Positions 5,903 through 12,917 of a DNA stretch of 21,544 bases are shown here, piece by piece. Every line of letters starts with the position of its first letter. Position 1 is the first letter of the stretch. A program made the translations under genes and the position numbers. The stretch covers positions 27,913 to 49,456 of the forward strand of contig DGYJ01000127.1 in assembly GCA_002396665.1 (NCBI GenBank), in the 5' to 3' direction. The notes beneath the pieces are model-generated. The model saw only the letters and a program-made list of their open reading frames with translations. It was not told the origin of the DNA and made no database searches. This stretch comes from Bdellovibrionaceae bacterium UBA5009 (lineage in GTDB: Bacteria; Bdellovibrionota; Bdellovibrionia; Bdellovibrionales; Bdellovibrionaceae).

Positions 5903-6688
5903 TTAGATTCTTTTTTCTGACAAACGGGTCAGCCCTTTCCCAAGGGCTGCATCCCTTTGCACAGCTGTGTAGTCATGAAAATAAGTCCCAAATATTCGAT
6001 CTGGAATTGTCGTCAGCAAACCATAATGTCCCTTGGATCGACCATGGTGTAGAATGTGGAAGGTCGGTGTGGTGACCCACTTTCCAATGGATGAATTTGC
6101 AAACCACGGCGGGTAAATTTCAATGTTCATATGTCCTAAAAGATTCACCGTGATTTGAAAAAAACTATAAAATCCAAGCCCTACAAATGTGATGGGGAAC
6201 CATGACGAAATTGCAATCGGCAATATCAAGGCAAAGAAAACATGGGATGACTGTTCCAAAAGCGAAAAGCAGGCAATCGAAAATGGGCTGGCGACACGGG
6301 CCCGATGATGGGTCTTGTGAATGAACATAAATTTTTTAGTGTGAAGAAGTCTGTGCAATCCGTAAAACCAAATTTCATTCCAAATAAAAATCACTGCAAA
6401 TGTGCCAACATTTCCAATGAATGAGGATTCTGAAAAATGGATCAAATTCAAAAAATACGCACCAGACACAAGCAAAGAATAAAATGGTATGACTTTAAGA
6501 TCAGTCAGTAGTTCTTGCTTTAGCTGGCCTTCAGGGTATTCAATTTTATAAATACGACGATCGTTACCTTTGCGATTTTTTCTGATAAACCAAAAACCAA
6601 TTGTGGCTGCTATTGAAGAACGAATAAGAAAAAATGCCGTCGATCCAGCAAGCACTGGCAAATAACTTAATATTGATCCTAAGAACAT
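5903..6688 (-). CDS. Sterol desaturase / fatty acid hydroxylase family membrane protein
   Basis: This is a 261-residue integral membrane protein of the di-iron hydroxylase superfamily that uses oxygen to hydroxylate or desaturate a lipid. The histidine boxes are all present: HRLLH (112-116), HKTHH (124-128), GHMN (H186) and HILHH (211-215), followed by H221 in GHYG. Hydrophobic segments at about 8-35, 65-85, 95-110 and 145-185 anchor it. The start is placed at 6688 because GGGGAGGTC lies just upstream of that ATG. A TTG start nine residues earlier has no ribosome site. The substrate cannot be told from the sequence; a fatty acyl chain, a sphingolipid base or a carotenoid are possibilities. 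It stands alone, on the same strand as the upstream rmuC but separated from it by a hairpin. Confidence 0.85.
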   Translation of the reverse strand: MFLGSILSYLPVLAGSTAFFLIRSSIAATIGFWFIRKNRKGNDRRIYKIEYPEGQLKQELLTDLKVIPFYSLLVSGAYFLNLIHFSESSFIGNVGTFAVIFIWNEIWFYGLHRLLHTKKFMFIHKTHHRARVASPFSIACFSLLEQSSHVFFALILPIAISSWFPITFVGLGFYSFFQITVNLLGHMNIEIYPPWFANSSIGKWVTTPTFHILHHGRSKGHYGLLTTIPDRIFGTYFHDYTAVQRDAALGKGLTRLSEKRI

Positions 6689-6775
6689 AAAGACCTCCCC
6701 TGTTCCTTGGCTCAATATGACATTTTTCTTTTTTTGAAACGATCAAATAGGGTAACGGAAAATGGGAAAAGTGTT

Positions 6776-6793
6776 CCTACGATTTGTCGTAGG
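6776..6793 (-). terminator. Hairpin directly after rmuC, probable terminator
   Basis: CCTACGA and TCGTAGG form a perfect 7-bp stem with a four-base loop, one base after the rmuC stop on the minus strand. The bases after it on that strand are AACACTTTTCC, so the U-tract is short and interrupted. It would partly separate rmuC from the hydroxylase gene. Confidence 0.5.
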
Positions 6794-6794
6794 T

Positions 6795-8033
6795 CTAGTT
6801 CGAGGTCAGTTCAGGAAGAACTTTTTCAGTTTTAACACCAAGTTCTTTGAGCTCTTCAGCCTGGGACATCAGATTGCCGCGGCCTGAACTGATTTTTTTT
6901 GCAATCTCTTGATGGAATTTTTGGGCGTCGGCCAGCTTATTTCCAAGATCATTAAAGTCTTTGAGTAAGCCTGCAAATTTTTCATAAAGCATTCCGCCAC
7001 GTCTTGCGATTTCAACAGCATTCTTTTGCTGGCGCTCTTGCTTCCAAAGTGTGGCCACGGTGCGAAGGGTGGTCAGCAAAGTTGTTGGACTGACAACTGC
7101 AATATTTTTTTCCCAGGCCCAGTTAAAAATTTCTGGTTTGAGTTGGAAGGCTTTTGCAAAGGCGGGCTCCAGGGGCATGAACAAAATCACAAAATCAGGT
7201 GTGATGAGTTTTTCTAAGGTGTGATATTTTTTCTGACTTAAATTTTGAATATGATCTTCTAAGGATTTGACGTGCAGCTTTTCAAACTTTTCTTGCTCTT
7301 CAGGGGTTTCGGCAGAAACCGCAGCCTCGTAGGCTTTTAAAGTCATTTTAGAATCGATGATAATATGTTTTCCACCAGGCAAGTTCACAATCACATCGGG
7401 TTGGGCTCTAAGACCGTCCTCGTTTTTAAGAGACATGTCGATGCCTTGAAGTGTGTACTCTTCGTTCGCACGAAGTCCAGAACGCTCGAGGATATTTTCT
7501 AGAATCATTTCGCCCCAGTTGCCCTGGGTTTTATTTTCACCCTTGAGGGCGCGGGTTAAATTATGGGCTTCTGTGGACATTTCTTGATTGAGTTCGAGTA
7601 ATTTCTGTAATTCGCCACGAAGAACGCCGCGCTCGCTACGTTCCGTGGAGTAAGTATCTTCGACTTTTTTCTCGAAATCTTTAAGGCGTTCTTTTAATGG
7701 ATCTAAAAGATAAGCCAAATTTTTCTGACTGATATCAGACCACTTGGTTGTTTTTTCTTCGAAAATTTTATGGGCCAAATTTTCAAATTGTTGGGTCATC
7801 TTTTGGGTCAGATCAGATTGTTGAAATTTCAGTTCTTGGTACTGCTTTTCGTAAAACTGAGATTGTTTTTCAATATTTTGTATTTGCAATTTTTGAAGCT
7901 CGGACTGCTTTTCGTTTTCAAGCTGGGCTAGCTCAAATTGGGTCTTTAAAGACTTGGTTTTGAGGCTATAAAGAAGGGCCCCCAGAAGGGTTCCTGCGGC
8001 AAGTCCAATGGCAAAAATCAAAATTGTATTCAT
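6795..8033 (-). CDS. rmuC: DNA recombination protein RmuC homologue
   Basis: RmuC proteins are membrane-anchored, nuclease-fold proteins; in E. coli loss of rmuC raises inversion at short inverted repeats. This 412-residue protein has an N-terminal transmembrane segment (residues about 3-22, ILIFAIGLAAGTLLGALLY). A long coiled coil rich in Lys, Glu and Gln runs to about residue 150. The conserved RmuC domain starts at TQGNWGEMILENILERSGL and includes QPDVIVNLPGGKHIIIDSK and FMPLEPAF, all family hallmarks. The D...DSK pattern fits the PD-(D/E)XK-like core proposed for the family. The ATG has no obvious Shine-Dalgarno sequence (ACTAATGACCCA precedes it). It is divergent from menB with a 128-bp gap. 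Its genome-protection role is known only loosely. Confidence 0.92.
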   Translation of the reverse strand: MNTILIFAIGLAAGTLLGALLYSLKTKSLKTQFELAQLENEKQSELQKLQIQNIEKQSQFYEKQYQELKFQQSDLTQKMTQQFENLAHKIFEEKTTKWSDISQKNLAYLLDPLKERLKDFEKKVEDTYSTERSERGVLRGELQKLLELNQEMSTEAHNLTRALKGENKTQGNWGEMILENILERSGLRANEEYTLQGIDMSLKNEDGLRAQPDVIVNLPGGKHIIIDSKMTLKAYEAAVSAETPEEQEKFEKLHVKSLEDHIQNLSQKKYHTLEKLITPDFVILFMPLEPAFAKAFQLKPEIFNWAWEKNIAVVSPTTLLTTLRTVATLWKQERQQKNAVEIARRGGMLYEKFAGLLKDFNDLGNKLADAQKFHQEIAKKISSGRGNLMSQAEELKELGVKTEKVLPELTSN

Positions 8034-8056
8034 TGGGTCATTAGTTAATGGTTAGT

Positions 8057-8090
8057 CCCCTGTGAAGCAATAATTTTGTTGGTTCAGGGG
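8057..8090. promoter_or_regulatory. Imperfect hairpin in the rmuC/menB divergent control region
   Basis: CCCCTG and CAGGGG can pair across a loop of about 22 bases; an alternative pairing joins TGAA to TTCA with a bulge. The region 8034-8161 must contain promoters for both rmuC and menB. I could not pick a convincing -35/-10 pair on either strand. Confidence 0.25.
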
Positions 8091-8161
8091 GTAATTTCTG
8101 ATAACTTGCCCATCTATTTGCGCATTGCATTTGAAATCAAAAAACATCGCCGGAGGACCTG

Positions 8162-9094
8162 ATGCGAGGAAGCCTAGAAAGCACTAAAACAAGTAAAGCC
8201 AAAGCCCCTAAAATGGCAGCGGGTAAAGCTGGGACAAAATCTAAGAAATCAATGGACGTAAATCCAATTATCTCTAAGGAAAAATGGATCACAATTAAAA
8301 AATTCCAAGATATTCGTTACGAAAAAACTTCAGATGGTGTGGCTAAGATTACAATCAACAGACCTGAAGTCAGAAATGCATTTCGTCCTCAGACCGTGTT
8401 TGAACTGAAAGAAGCCTTTGAACATGCCCGCGAAGATGGAAGCATAGGTGTGATTGTTCTGACAGGTGAAGGCCCCATGGCTTTCTGTTCTGGTGGGGAT
8501 CAAAAAGTGCGTGGCCATGCGGGCTATGTTGGCAAAGATGGTGTGCCACGTTTGAATATTTTGGATGTTCAAAAACAAATTCGCCAAATTCCAAAGCCTG
8601 TGATTGCCATGGTGGCAGGATATTCGATTGGCGGGGGGCATGTTCTGCATGTGGTCTGCGATCTTTCCATTGCTGCTGATAATGCAAAATTTGGACAGAC
8701 GGGCCCTAAAGTGGGTTCCTTTGATGGTGGTCTAGGATCAAGTTATTTGGCGCGAATTGTGGGACAAAAAAAGGCCCGTGAAATTTGGTATATGTGCCGT
8801 CAGTATGATGCGAAACAAGCCTTAGAAATGGGCCTAGTGAATACCGTTGTTCCATTGAAAGATTTAGAAATTGAAACGATGAAATGGGCCCGTGAAATTT
8901 TGGCCCACTCGCCCATGGCGATTCGTTGTTTGAAAGCCTGCCTGAATGCAGATTGCGACGGACAAATGGGACTTTTGGATTTGGCAGGCAATGCCACTTT
9001 GCTTTACTATATGTCGGATGAGGCCAAAGAAGGTAAAAATGCCTACGTTCAAAAGCGTAAACCGAATTTTGCAAAGTACCCAAGATTGCCTTAA
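8162..9094 (+). CDS. menB: 1,4-dihydroxy-2-naphthoyl-CoA synthase MenB
   Basis: MenB is a cytoplasmic crotonase-fold enzyme that closes o-succinylbenzoyl-CoA to DHNA-CoA in menaquinone synthesis. The 310-residue protein carries KITINRPEVRNAFRPQTV, the MenB-specific GEGPMAFCSGGDQKVRG loop, VAGYSIGGGHVLHVVCDLSI (oxyanion hole), GPKVGSFDGG and the C-terminal KRKPNFAKYPRLP that closes a neighbouring subunit's active site. All are diagnostic. Residues 1 to about 38 are an extra tail made mainly of Lys, Ala, Ser and Thr, absent from the roughly 270-285-residue relatives. The ribosome site GGAGGA (8152-8157) puts the start at 8162 and so keeps the tail; internal ATGs lack as good a site. It leads the men operon, with menA 43 bases downstream. 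Confidence 0.96.
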   Translation: MRGSLESTKTSKAKAPKMAAGKAGTKSKKSMDVNPIISKEKWITIKKFQDIRYEKTSDGVAKITINRPEVRNAFRPQTVFELKEAFEHAREDGSIGVIVLTGEGPMAFCSGGDQKVRGHAGYVGKDGVPRLNILDVQKQIRQIPKPVIAMVAGYSIGGGHVLHVVCDLSIAADNAKFGQTGPKVGSFDGGLGSSYLARIVGQKKAREIWYMCRQYDAKQALEMGLVNTVVPLKDLEIETMKWAREILAHSPMAIRCLKACLNADCDGQMGLLDLAGNATLLYYMSDEAKEGKNAYVQKRKPNFAKYPRLP

Positions 9095-9137
9095 GTTTTA
9101 ATTTTATATTGTTGGTTTAAATCGAGAAAGGCGAGTT

Positions 9138-10058
9138 ATGAGTTCAGATGCACTTGAAATGAATCAGAATCAGATGAATCAGAATCAAAAAATAAAAAGT
9201 TTGATTTTAGCTTTTCGTCCAAAAACTTTAACTGCAGCCGTTATACCTTGTCTTGCTGGAACAGCCTTGGCGGCCCAGCAATTGCGGGCCCATTGGAATT
9301 TCTTTTTCTGGGCCTTGGCCTCTGCAATCTTTATTCAAATCGGTACAAACTTGGTCAATGATGCCATTGATTTTAAAAAAGGGGCTGATGACGAAAAAAG
9401 AATTGGTCCCCAAAGAATAACCCAGGCGGGAGTATTTTCCTTTGGACAAGTGATGATGTTTGGAACTCTTAGTTTTGTTCTGGCCATGCTTTGCGGAATC
9501 CCTTTGGTGATGCAAGGTGGTTTTCCGATCATTTGGATTGGGGTCATTTCGATTGCCTTGGGGTATGCGTACACTGCGGGACCATATCCTTTGGCCTACA
9601 AGGGACTTGGTGATTTGTTTGTAATTTTATTTTTTGGAATTATTGCAGTGATGGGAATGTTCTATATTCAAACATTAAAGTGGACATTCGAATCCTTTGT
9701 GTTGGGATTGCAGATTGGATTCTTGGCCGCGGTTTTGATTGCAATTAATAATTTGCGTGACCACGACGGGGACCGCCTTGTGGGAAAAAAAACCATGGCC
9801 GTGCGGTTGGGTGTCACCTGGGCCAAACGTGAAATTTTATTTTTAATTTGGATGCCATTTTTATTGGGTCTGTATTGGTTTTACAATCGACATCCCGAAT
9901 ACTTTATTGTTGTCATACCTGCTATGCCATTAGCGTGGAATATTTCACTTTCTATTTTAAAACATCAGCCGGGACCCTATTATAACAAATTATTAGCACG
10001 CTCTGCGGCCTTGCATTTGTTGTTTGGGGTGTTGATCTCGATAGGTCTTATTCTGTGA
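9138..10058 (+). CDS. menA: 1,4-dihydroxy-2-naphthoate polyprenyltransferase MenA
   Basis: MenA is an inner-membrane UbiA-superfamily enzyme that attaches the polyprenyl chain to DHNA, giving demethylmenaquinone. The 306-residue protein has both Asp-rich motifs: NLVNDAIDFKKGADD (71-85) and NNLRDHDGDRLVGKKT (204-219). These bind the diphosphate through magnesium. Eight or nine hydrophobic helices are visible, and the conserved RPKTLTAAVIPCLAGTALA stands before the first. The N-terminal 17 residues are odd: MNQNQMNQNQ arises from a 15-bp tandem duplication. The ATG follows AGGCGAG. The stop overlaps the menC start (TGATG). A second, degenerate UbiA-like protein is encoded at 15979-17079. Confidence 0.95.
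   Translation: MSSDALEMNQNQMNQNQKIKSLILAFRPKTLTAAVIPCLAGTALAAQQLRAHWNFFFWALASAIFIQIGTNLVNDAIDFKKGADDEKRIGPQRITQAGVFSFGQVMMFGTLSFVLAMLCGIPLVMQGGFPIIWIGVISIALGYAYTAGPYPLAYKGLGDLFVILFFGIIAVMGMFYIQTLKWTFESFVLGLQIGFLAAVLIAINNLRDHDGDRLVGKKTMAVRLGVTWAKREILFLIWMPFLLGLYWFYNRHPEYFIVVIPAMPLAWNISLSILKHQPGPYYNKLLARSAALHLLFGVLISIGLIL
9159..9188 (+). repeat. 15-bp tandem duplication at the start of menA
   Basis: ATGAATCAGAATCAG (9159-9173) is followed directly by ATGAATCAGAATCAA (9174-9188), differing only at the last base. It encodes MNQNQ twice. Such a short in-frame repeat can change copy number by slippage without breaking the frame. The second and third ATGs could also serve as starts, but only the first has a ribosome site. 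Confidence 0.8.
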
Positions 10059-11209
10059 TGGGGACTGACTTCAACTTTCAAATTGAAGTTTCTCCGTACA
10101 AATTAAAATCCTTGTACCCACAGTTGAACTTTTCCAAAGCAGAACTTCTTCGTGTGCTCAGTATGCAGAATTCTAGCGAACCATTGAAGATGGCCGATCG
10201 TCAGGGTTGCCTGATTCGAATCACAGATCGCGATGGCAGCTGGGGAGTGTCGGACCTGCATCCATGGCCCGAGTGGGATGGCTTTAATCTAGAGCAGCAC
10301 ATGAGCCAGCTGAAATCTTATTCGCTGGACCCTTCTTTCGCAGTTTCGCCTTTAGTTTTACGAAGCCTTGAACGTGCAAAAAAAGATCTGCAATTTCGAA
10401 AAAAGAACTCTTCGTTTTGGGTCGAATTTCCACGTCCATTGGTTGGGGATTTACGTATTCGGGTAAAGAATAATTATTTGATAATTGAATCCATTTCTAA
10501 AATTCCGCAGTTCGAGCTCGAAGGAATGCTTTCACGGGCCCAAGAAAATGGTTTCGACATCGTCAAAATCAAATTGGGAAATTTTTTAAAAGCAGAAAAA
10601 GATGTTTTATTTGATTTGATGAATCGTTTTCCACATTTTTTGTGGCGTTTGGATTTTAATTCATCCCTGTCCTTTGCTGACGCCACAGAGTTTTTTAAAA
10701 ATTGGACGCGGGATCAAGTTCGAGCCGTCGAATATGTCGAAGATCCCTGTCCTTTTGCGATGGAAGACTGGTCCATTTTAAATCAGATGATCCCCTTGGC
10801 TTTTGATCGTCCAGAGCTTAAAAACGGAACTGGAGTTGGTGCGCAAAATCCAGATGTTTTTGGTGGTTTGGATGTGAAGAAATTATTCAAATACTTAGTC
10901 GTCAAGACAGCCCATCAAAATGCCATGGGTTGGGCTGAATGGTGTCATTCTCAAAAAATAAAAATGTCATTAACGAGTTCCATGGACCATCCCCTTGGAA
11001 TTGCCCATTCAATGAAAGAATTTTTAGAGATTCAGAAAAAATACCCACAGCTTTTAACCATTGCTGGTTTGCGAAGTTCCTTTGCCTATGAGAAATCAAA
11101 ATTTCAAGAGGCTTTGGAAGACGAAACTCCATTTTTGAAGGCCCCCCAGGGCACTGGGGTTGGATATGATGATTTATTGAAGGATATCCAATGGACATGC
11201 TTAGTGTAA
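10058..11209 (+). CDS. menC: o-Succinylbenzoate synthase MenC (enolase superfamily)
   Basis: MenC dehydrates SHCHC to o-succinylbenzoate. The 383-residue protein is divergent but keeps the enolase-superfamily active site in order: K170-I-K172 (general acid/base pair on the second barrel strand), metal ligands D199 (RLDFN), E228 (EYVEDPCP) and D250 (LAFDRPE), and the base K283 (YLVVKTAH). EDPCP and the late HPLGIAHS segment are typical of MenC rather than of muconate enzymes. The N-terminal 130 residues form a poorly conserved capping domain. The ATG at 10058 shares a base with the menA stop; a GTG three bases earlier is the alternative. It overlaps menE by 19 bases. Its position between menA and menE supports the call. 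Confidence 0.88.
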   Translation: MGTDFNFQIEVSPYKLKSLYPQLNFSKAELLRVLSMQNSSEPLKMADRQGCLIRITDRDGSWGVSDLHPWPEWDGFNLEQHMSQLKSYSLDPSFAVSPLVLRSLERAKKDLQFRKKNSSFWVEFPRPLVGDLRIRVKNNYLIIESISKIPQFELEGMLSRAQENGFDIVKIKLGNFLKAEKDVLFDLMNRFPHFLWRLDFNSSLSFADATEFFKNWTRDQVRAVEYVEDPCPFAMEDWSILNQMIPLAFDRPELKNGTGVGAQNPDVFGGLDVKKLFKYLVVKTAHQNAMGWAEWCHSQKIKMSLTSSMDHPLGIAHSMKEFLEIQKKYPQLLTIAGLRSSFAYEKSKFQEALEDETPFLKAPQGTGVGYDDLLKDIQWTCLV

Positions 11210-12432
11210 ATCCTGAAAGTATTCATTGGAAAAATCAGCAGTCCTATTTGTTTTTAAATCCCAAGCTGTCCACTGAACAAAAGCAGAAATATATTTCACT
11301 GGCATCAAGCTTTCATGAGGATGCGAGTTTGTATTTGTCTTCTTCTGGTACGACGACCTCCAGTGACGAGGTTGTCTTGAAAGTGATCAAAAAAAATAAT
11401 TTTTTAGAGGCAGCAAAAAATTTTAATTCTTTTTTTGCAATTAGTTCGAAAGATCGTTGGCTTAAAAATTTACCAAGATTTCATGTTGGTGGGTTGTCCA
11501 TTTTGGCCAGGGCTTTTTTGTCGGGAAGTTCTGTGCACGAGTGGCCAGATTTGTATTGGAACGTAGAAAAATTTTGCAGTGATTTGATTGAAAAAGAAAT
11601 TACCAGGGTTTCTTTGGTCCCTACCCAGGTCTACGATTTGGTTCAAAGGGAAATGCTTGCGCCAACGAATTTGAAATCTGTTTTTGTCGGTGGGGCTGCG
11701 TTGGATGTCTTTTTGTATCAAAAAGCCAGGAAGTTAGGATGGCCATTGTTGCCATCCTACGGGATGACAGAAACTTCGTCCATGGTGATGAGTGCTCCGT
11801 TGGACACTCTTTCTGCGTCTAGAAATTATGAAGGGGCCATCGATGCTTTGTCGAGAGATGAAAAGCTCCCTGGAATGAAAACATTGCCGGGAGTACGAAT
11901 TCATTGGGATCAGGAGGGACGAGCAGGAATCCAGGCCCCTGGGCTTTTAAGTTCTGAGCTTCGGCAAACAGGAAATCAAAATACCCAAAAAAGTTGGAAC
12001 GAAGAGGACGTGTTTTGGACCCAGGATTATTTAATCGAAGAAAATGGTGAAGTTTTCTTTAAAGCTCGAAGTCAGGACTTAATCAAAGTATCAGGCGAAC
12101 TTGTGAATTTAGAAAAACTAAGATCACATTTTAAAACTTTGTGTTCTGGCTTTGATGAAAGAAATTTTTTTCTGCACCACAGGCCAAACCCTCGAAAAGG
12201 GTCAGAGATTATTTTATACGTTGCTGATCATGTAAAAAAAGAGCATGTCTTGGATGATGGTCGGGGACTCACTTTCGAGTTAGAAGATAAATTTGCAGCA
12301 TTTATAGAAAATTTTAACAAAACAGTTCTGCCATTCGAAAAAATCTGCGATACAGTGGAGGTTCCCGAAATTCCAAGAACCTCAATGGGTAAGGTAAAAA
12401 TTTCGGAATTAATTTTGTCGGAGAAAAAATGA
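11191..12432 (+). CDS. menE: o-Succinylbenzoate-CoA ligase MenE
   Basis: MenE is an ANL-superfamily adenylate-forming enzyme that makes o-succinylbenzoyl-CoA, the MenB substrate. The phosphate-binding loop is SSSGTTTSS (50-58), the A5 motif is PSYGMTETSS (188-197), the A8 region is RSQDLIKVSGELVN, and the C-terminal lysine loop is RTSMGKVK. At 413 residues it is shorter than the usual 450-490, with loss at the N-terminus before the phosphate loop, as in other compact MenE proteins. The start at 11191 has AAGGAT upstream and lies inside the menC 3' end; a second ATG is two codons later. The stop overlaps the next gene by four bases. Context within the men operon makes MenE far more likely than another acyl-CoA ligase. 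Confidence 0.9.
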   Translation: MDMLSVNPESIHWKNQQSYLFLNPKLSTEQKQKYISLASSFHEDASLYLSSSGTTTSSDEVVLKVIKKNNFLEAAKNFNSFFAISSKDRWLKNLPRFHVGGLSILARAFLSGSSVHEWPDLYWNVEKFCSDLIEKEITRVSLVPTQVYDLVQREMLAPTNLKSVFVGGAALDVFLYQKARKLGWPLLPSYGMTETSSMVMSAPLDTLSASRNYEGAIDALSRDEKLPGMKTLPGVRIHWDQEGRAGIQAPGLLSSELRQTGNQNTQKSWNEEDVFWTQDYLIEENGEVFFKARSQDLIKVSGELVNLEKLRSHFKTLCSGFDERNFFLHHRPNPRKGSEIILYVADHVKKEHVLDDGRGLTFELEDKFAAFIENFNKTVLPFEKICDTVEVPEIPRTSMGKVKISELILSEKK

Positions 12433-12752
12433 AATTTGAAAAACCAAAATGGAGCGAATCTTTTGTTTTGATCTGCACGAAGTGTGGAAAGACTAAGAAT
12501 AGCTTGGCAAAAAATGAGTCTGAAAAGGTATCTGAAAATTTTGCTGAAGATTTGAAGAACAAATTGAAATCCCAAATGAAAGATCTAGGCTTAGCCAAAC
12601 AAACACGCGTGATGACCTCGGGCTGCCTAGGGACTTGTCCCGTGAATCAGCAGTCAGTGGCCTTCGTTTGTGCGCAAAAATCAGAAGAAAAAATCATGAT
12701 CAGTGATTTTGATCAGGTTGAGTCTGACATTCGAACTGAACTTAAGTTTTAG
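12429..12752 (+). CDS. Thioredoxin-like [2Fe-2S] ferredoxin domain protein
   Basis: The 107-residue cytoplasmic protein resembles thioredoxin-fold [2Fe-2S] ferredoxins, as found alone or as NuoE-type domains. The C-terminal ligand half is clear: SGCLGTCPVNQQSVAFV, with C66-x3-C70. The N-terminal half has ICTKCGK with C16 and C19 rather than the usual pair about 12 residues apart, so ligand geometry may differ, or only one of the two is a ligand. The middle (30-55) is a charged helix. It starts inside the menE stop (ATGA), so it is translationally coupled to the men operon. A link to quinone redox chemistry is suggested by context only. The region after it has no clear terminator. Confidence 0.75.
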   Translation: MKFEKPKWSESFVLICTKCGKTKNSLAKNESEKVSENFAEDLKNKLKSQMKDLGLAKQTRVMTSGCLGTCPVNQQSVAFVCAQKSEEKIMISDFDQVESDIRTELKF

Positions 12753-12776
12753 AATTAAGAATTTCACTTGTCCAAG

Positions 12777-12839
12777 GTCCAGATTAAATCGACGGAAGTC
12801 CAGATTCCTTGGGCCGAAGTCCAGATTGCATGGACGTGA
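12777..12839 (+). repeat. Three direct repeats with a 21-bp period
   Basis: GTCCAGATT occurs at 12777-12785, 12798-12806 and 12819-12827, each exactly 21 bases after the last; the bases just before copies two and three are also alike (CGGAA and CCGAA). An inverted, imperfect copy AGTCTGGTC lies at 12892-12900. A 21-bp spacing equals two helical turns, so a protein would meet all three copies on one face. The repeats lie about 80-140 bases before the lipoprotein gene and may be its control region. Confidence 0.6.
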
Positions 12840-12854
12840 CTAAAGTTCCGCGAC

Positions 12855-12866
12855 ATCGGTCCCGAT
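12855..12866. repeat. Short inverted repeat ATCGG-TC-CCGAT
   Basis: Five-base arms around two bases, between the 21-bp repeats and the lipoprotein gene. It is too short to call on its own; it is noted as part of the same control region. Nothing else is visible in 12753-12917, which holds no promising coding sequence. Confidence 0.2.
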
Positions 12867-12917
12867 CACTTCAGTAGCTCGTCCAACTTCTAGTCTGGTC
12901 GGGCACAGGGGGATCTG

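Noticed and set aside
12753..12917. CRISPR-like array at the 21-bp repeats
   Set aside because: Only three 9-bp matches with 12-bp spacers and no cas genes; sizes are far below CRISPR repeats and spacers.
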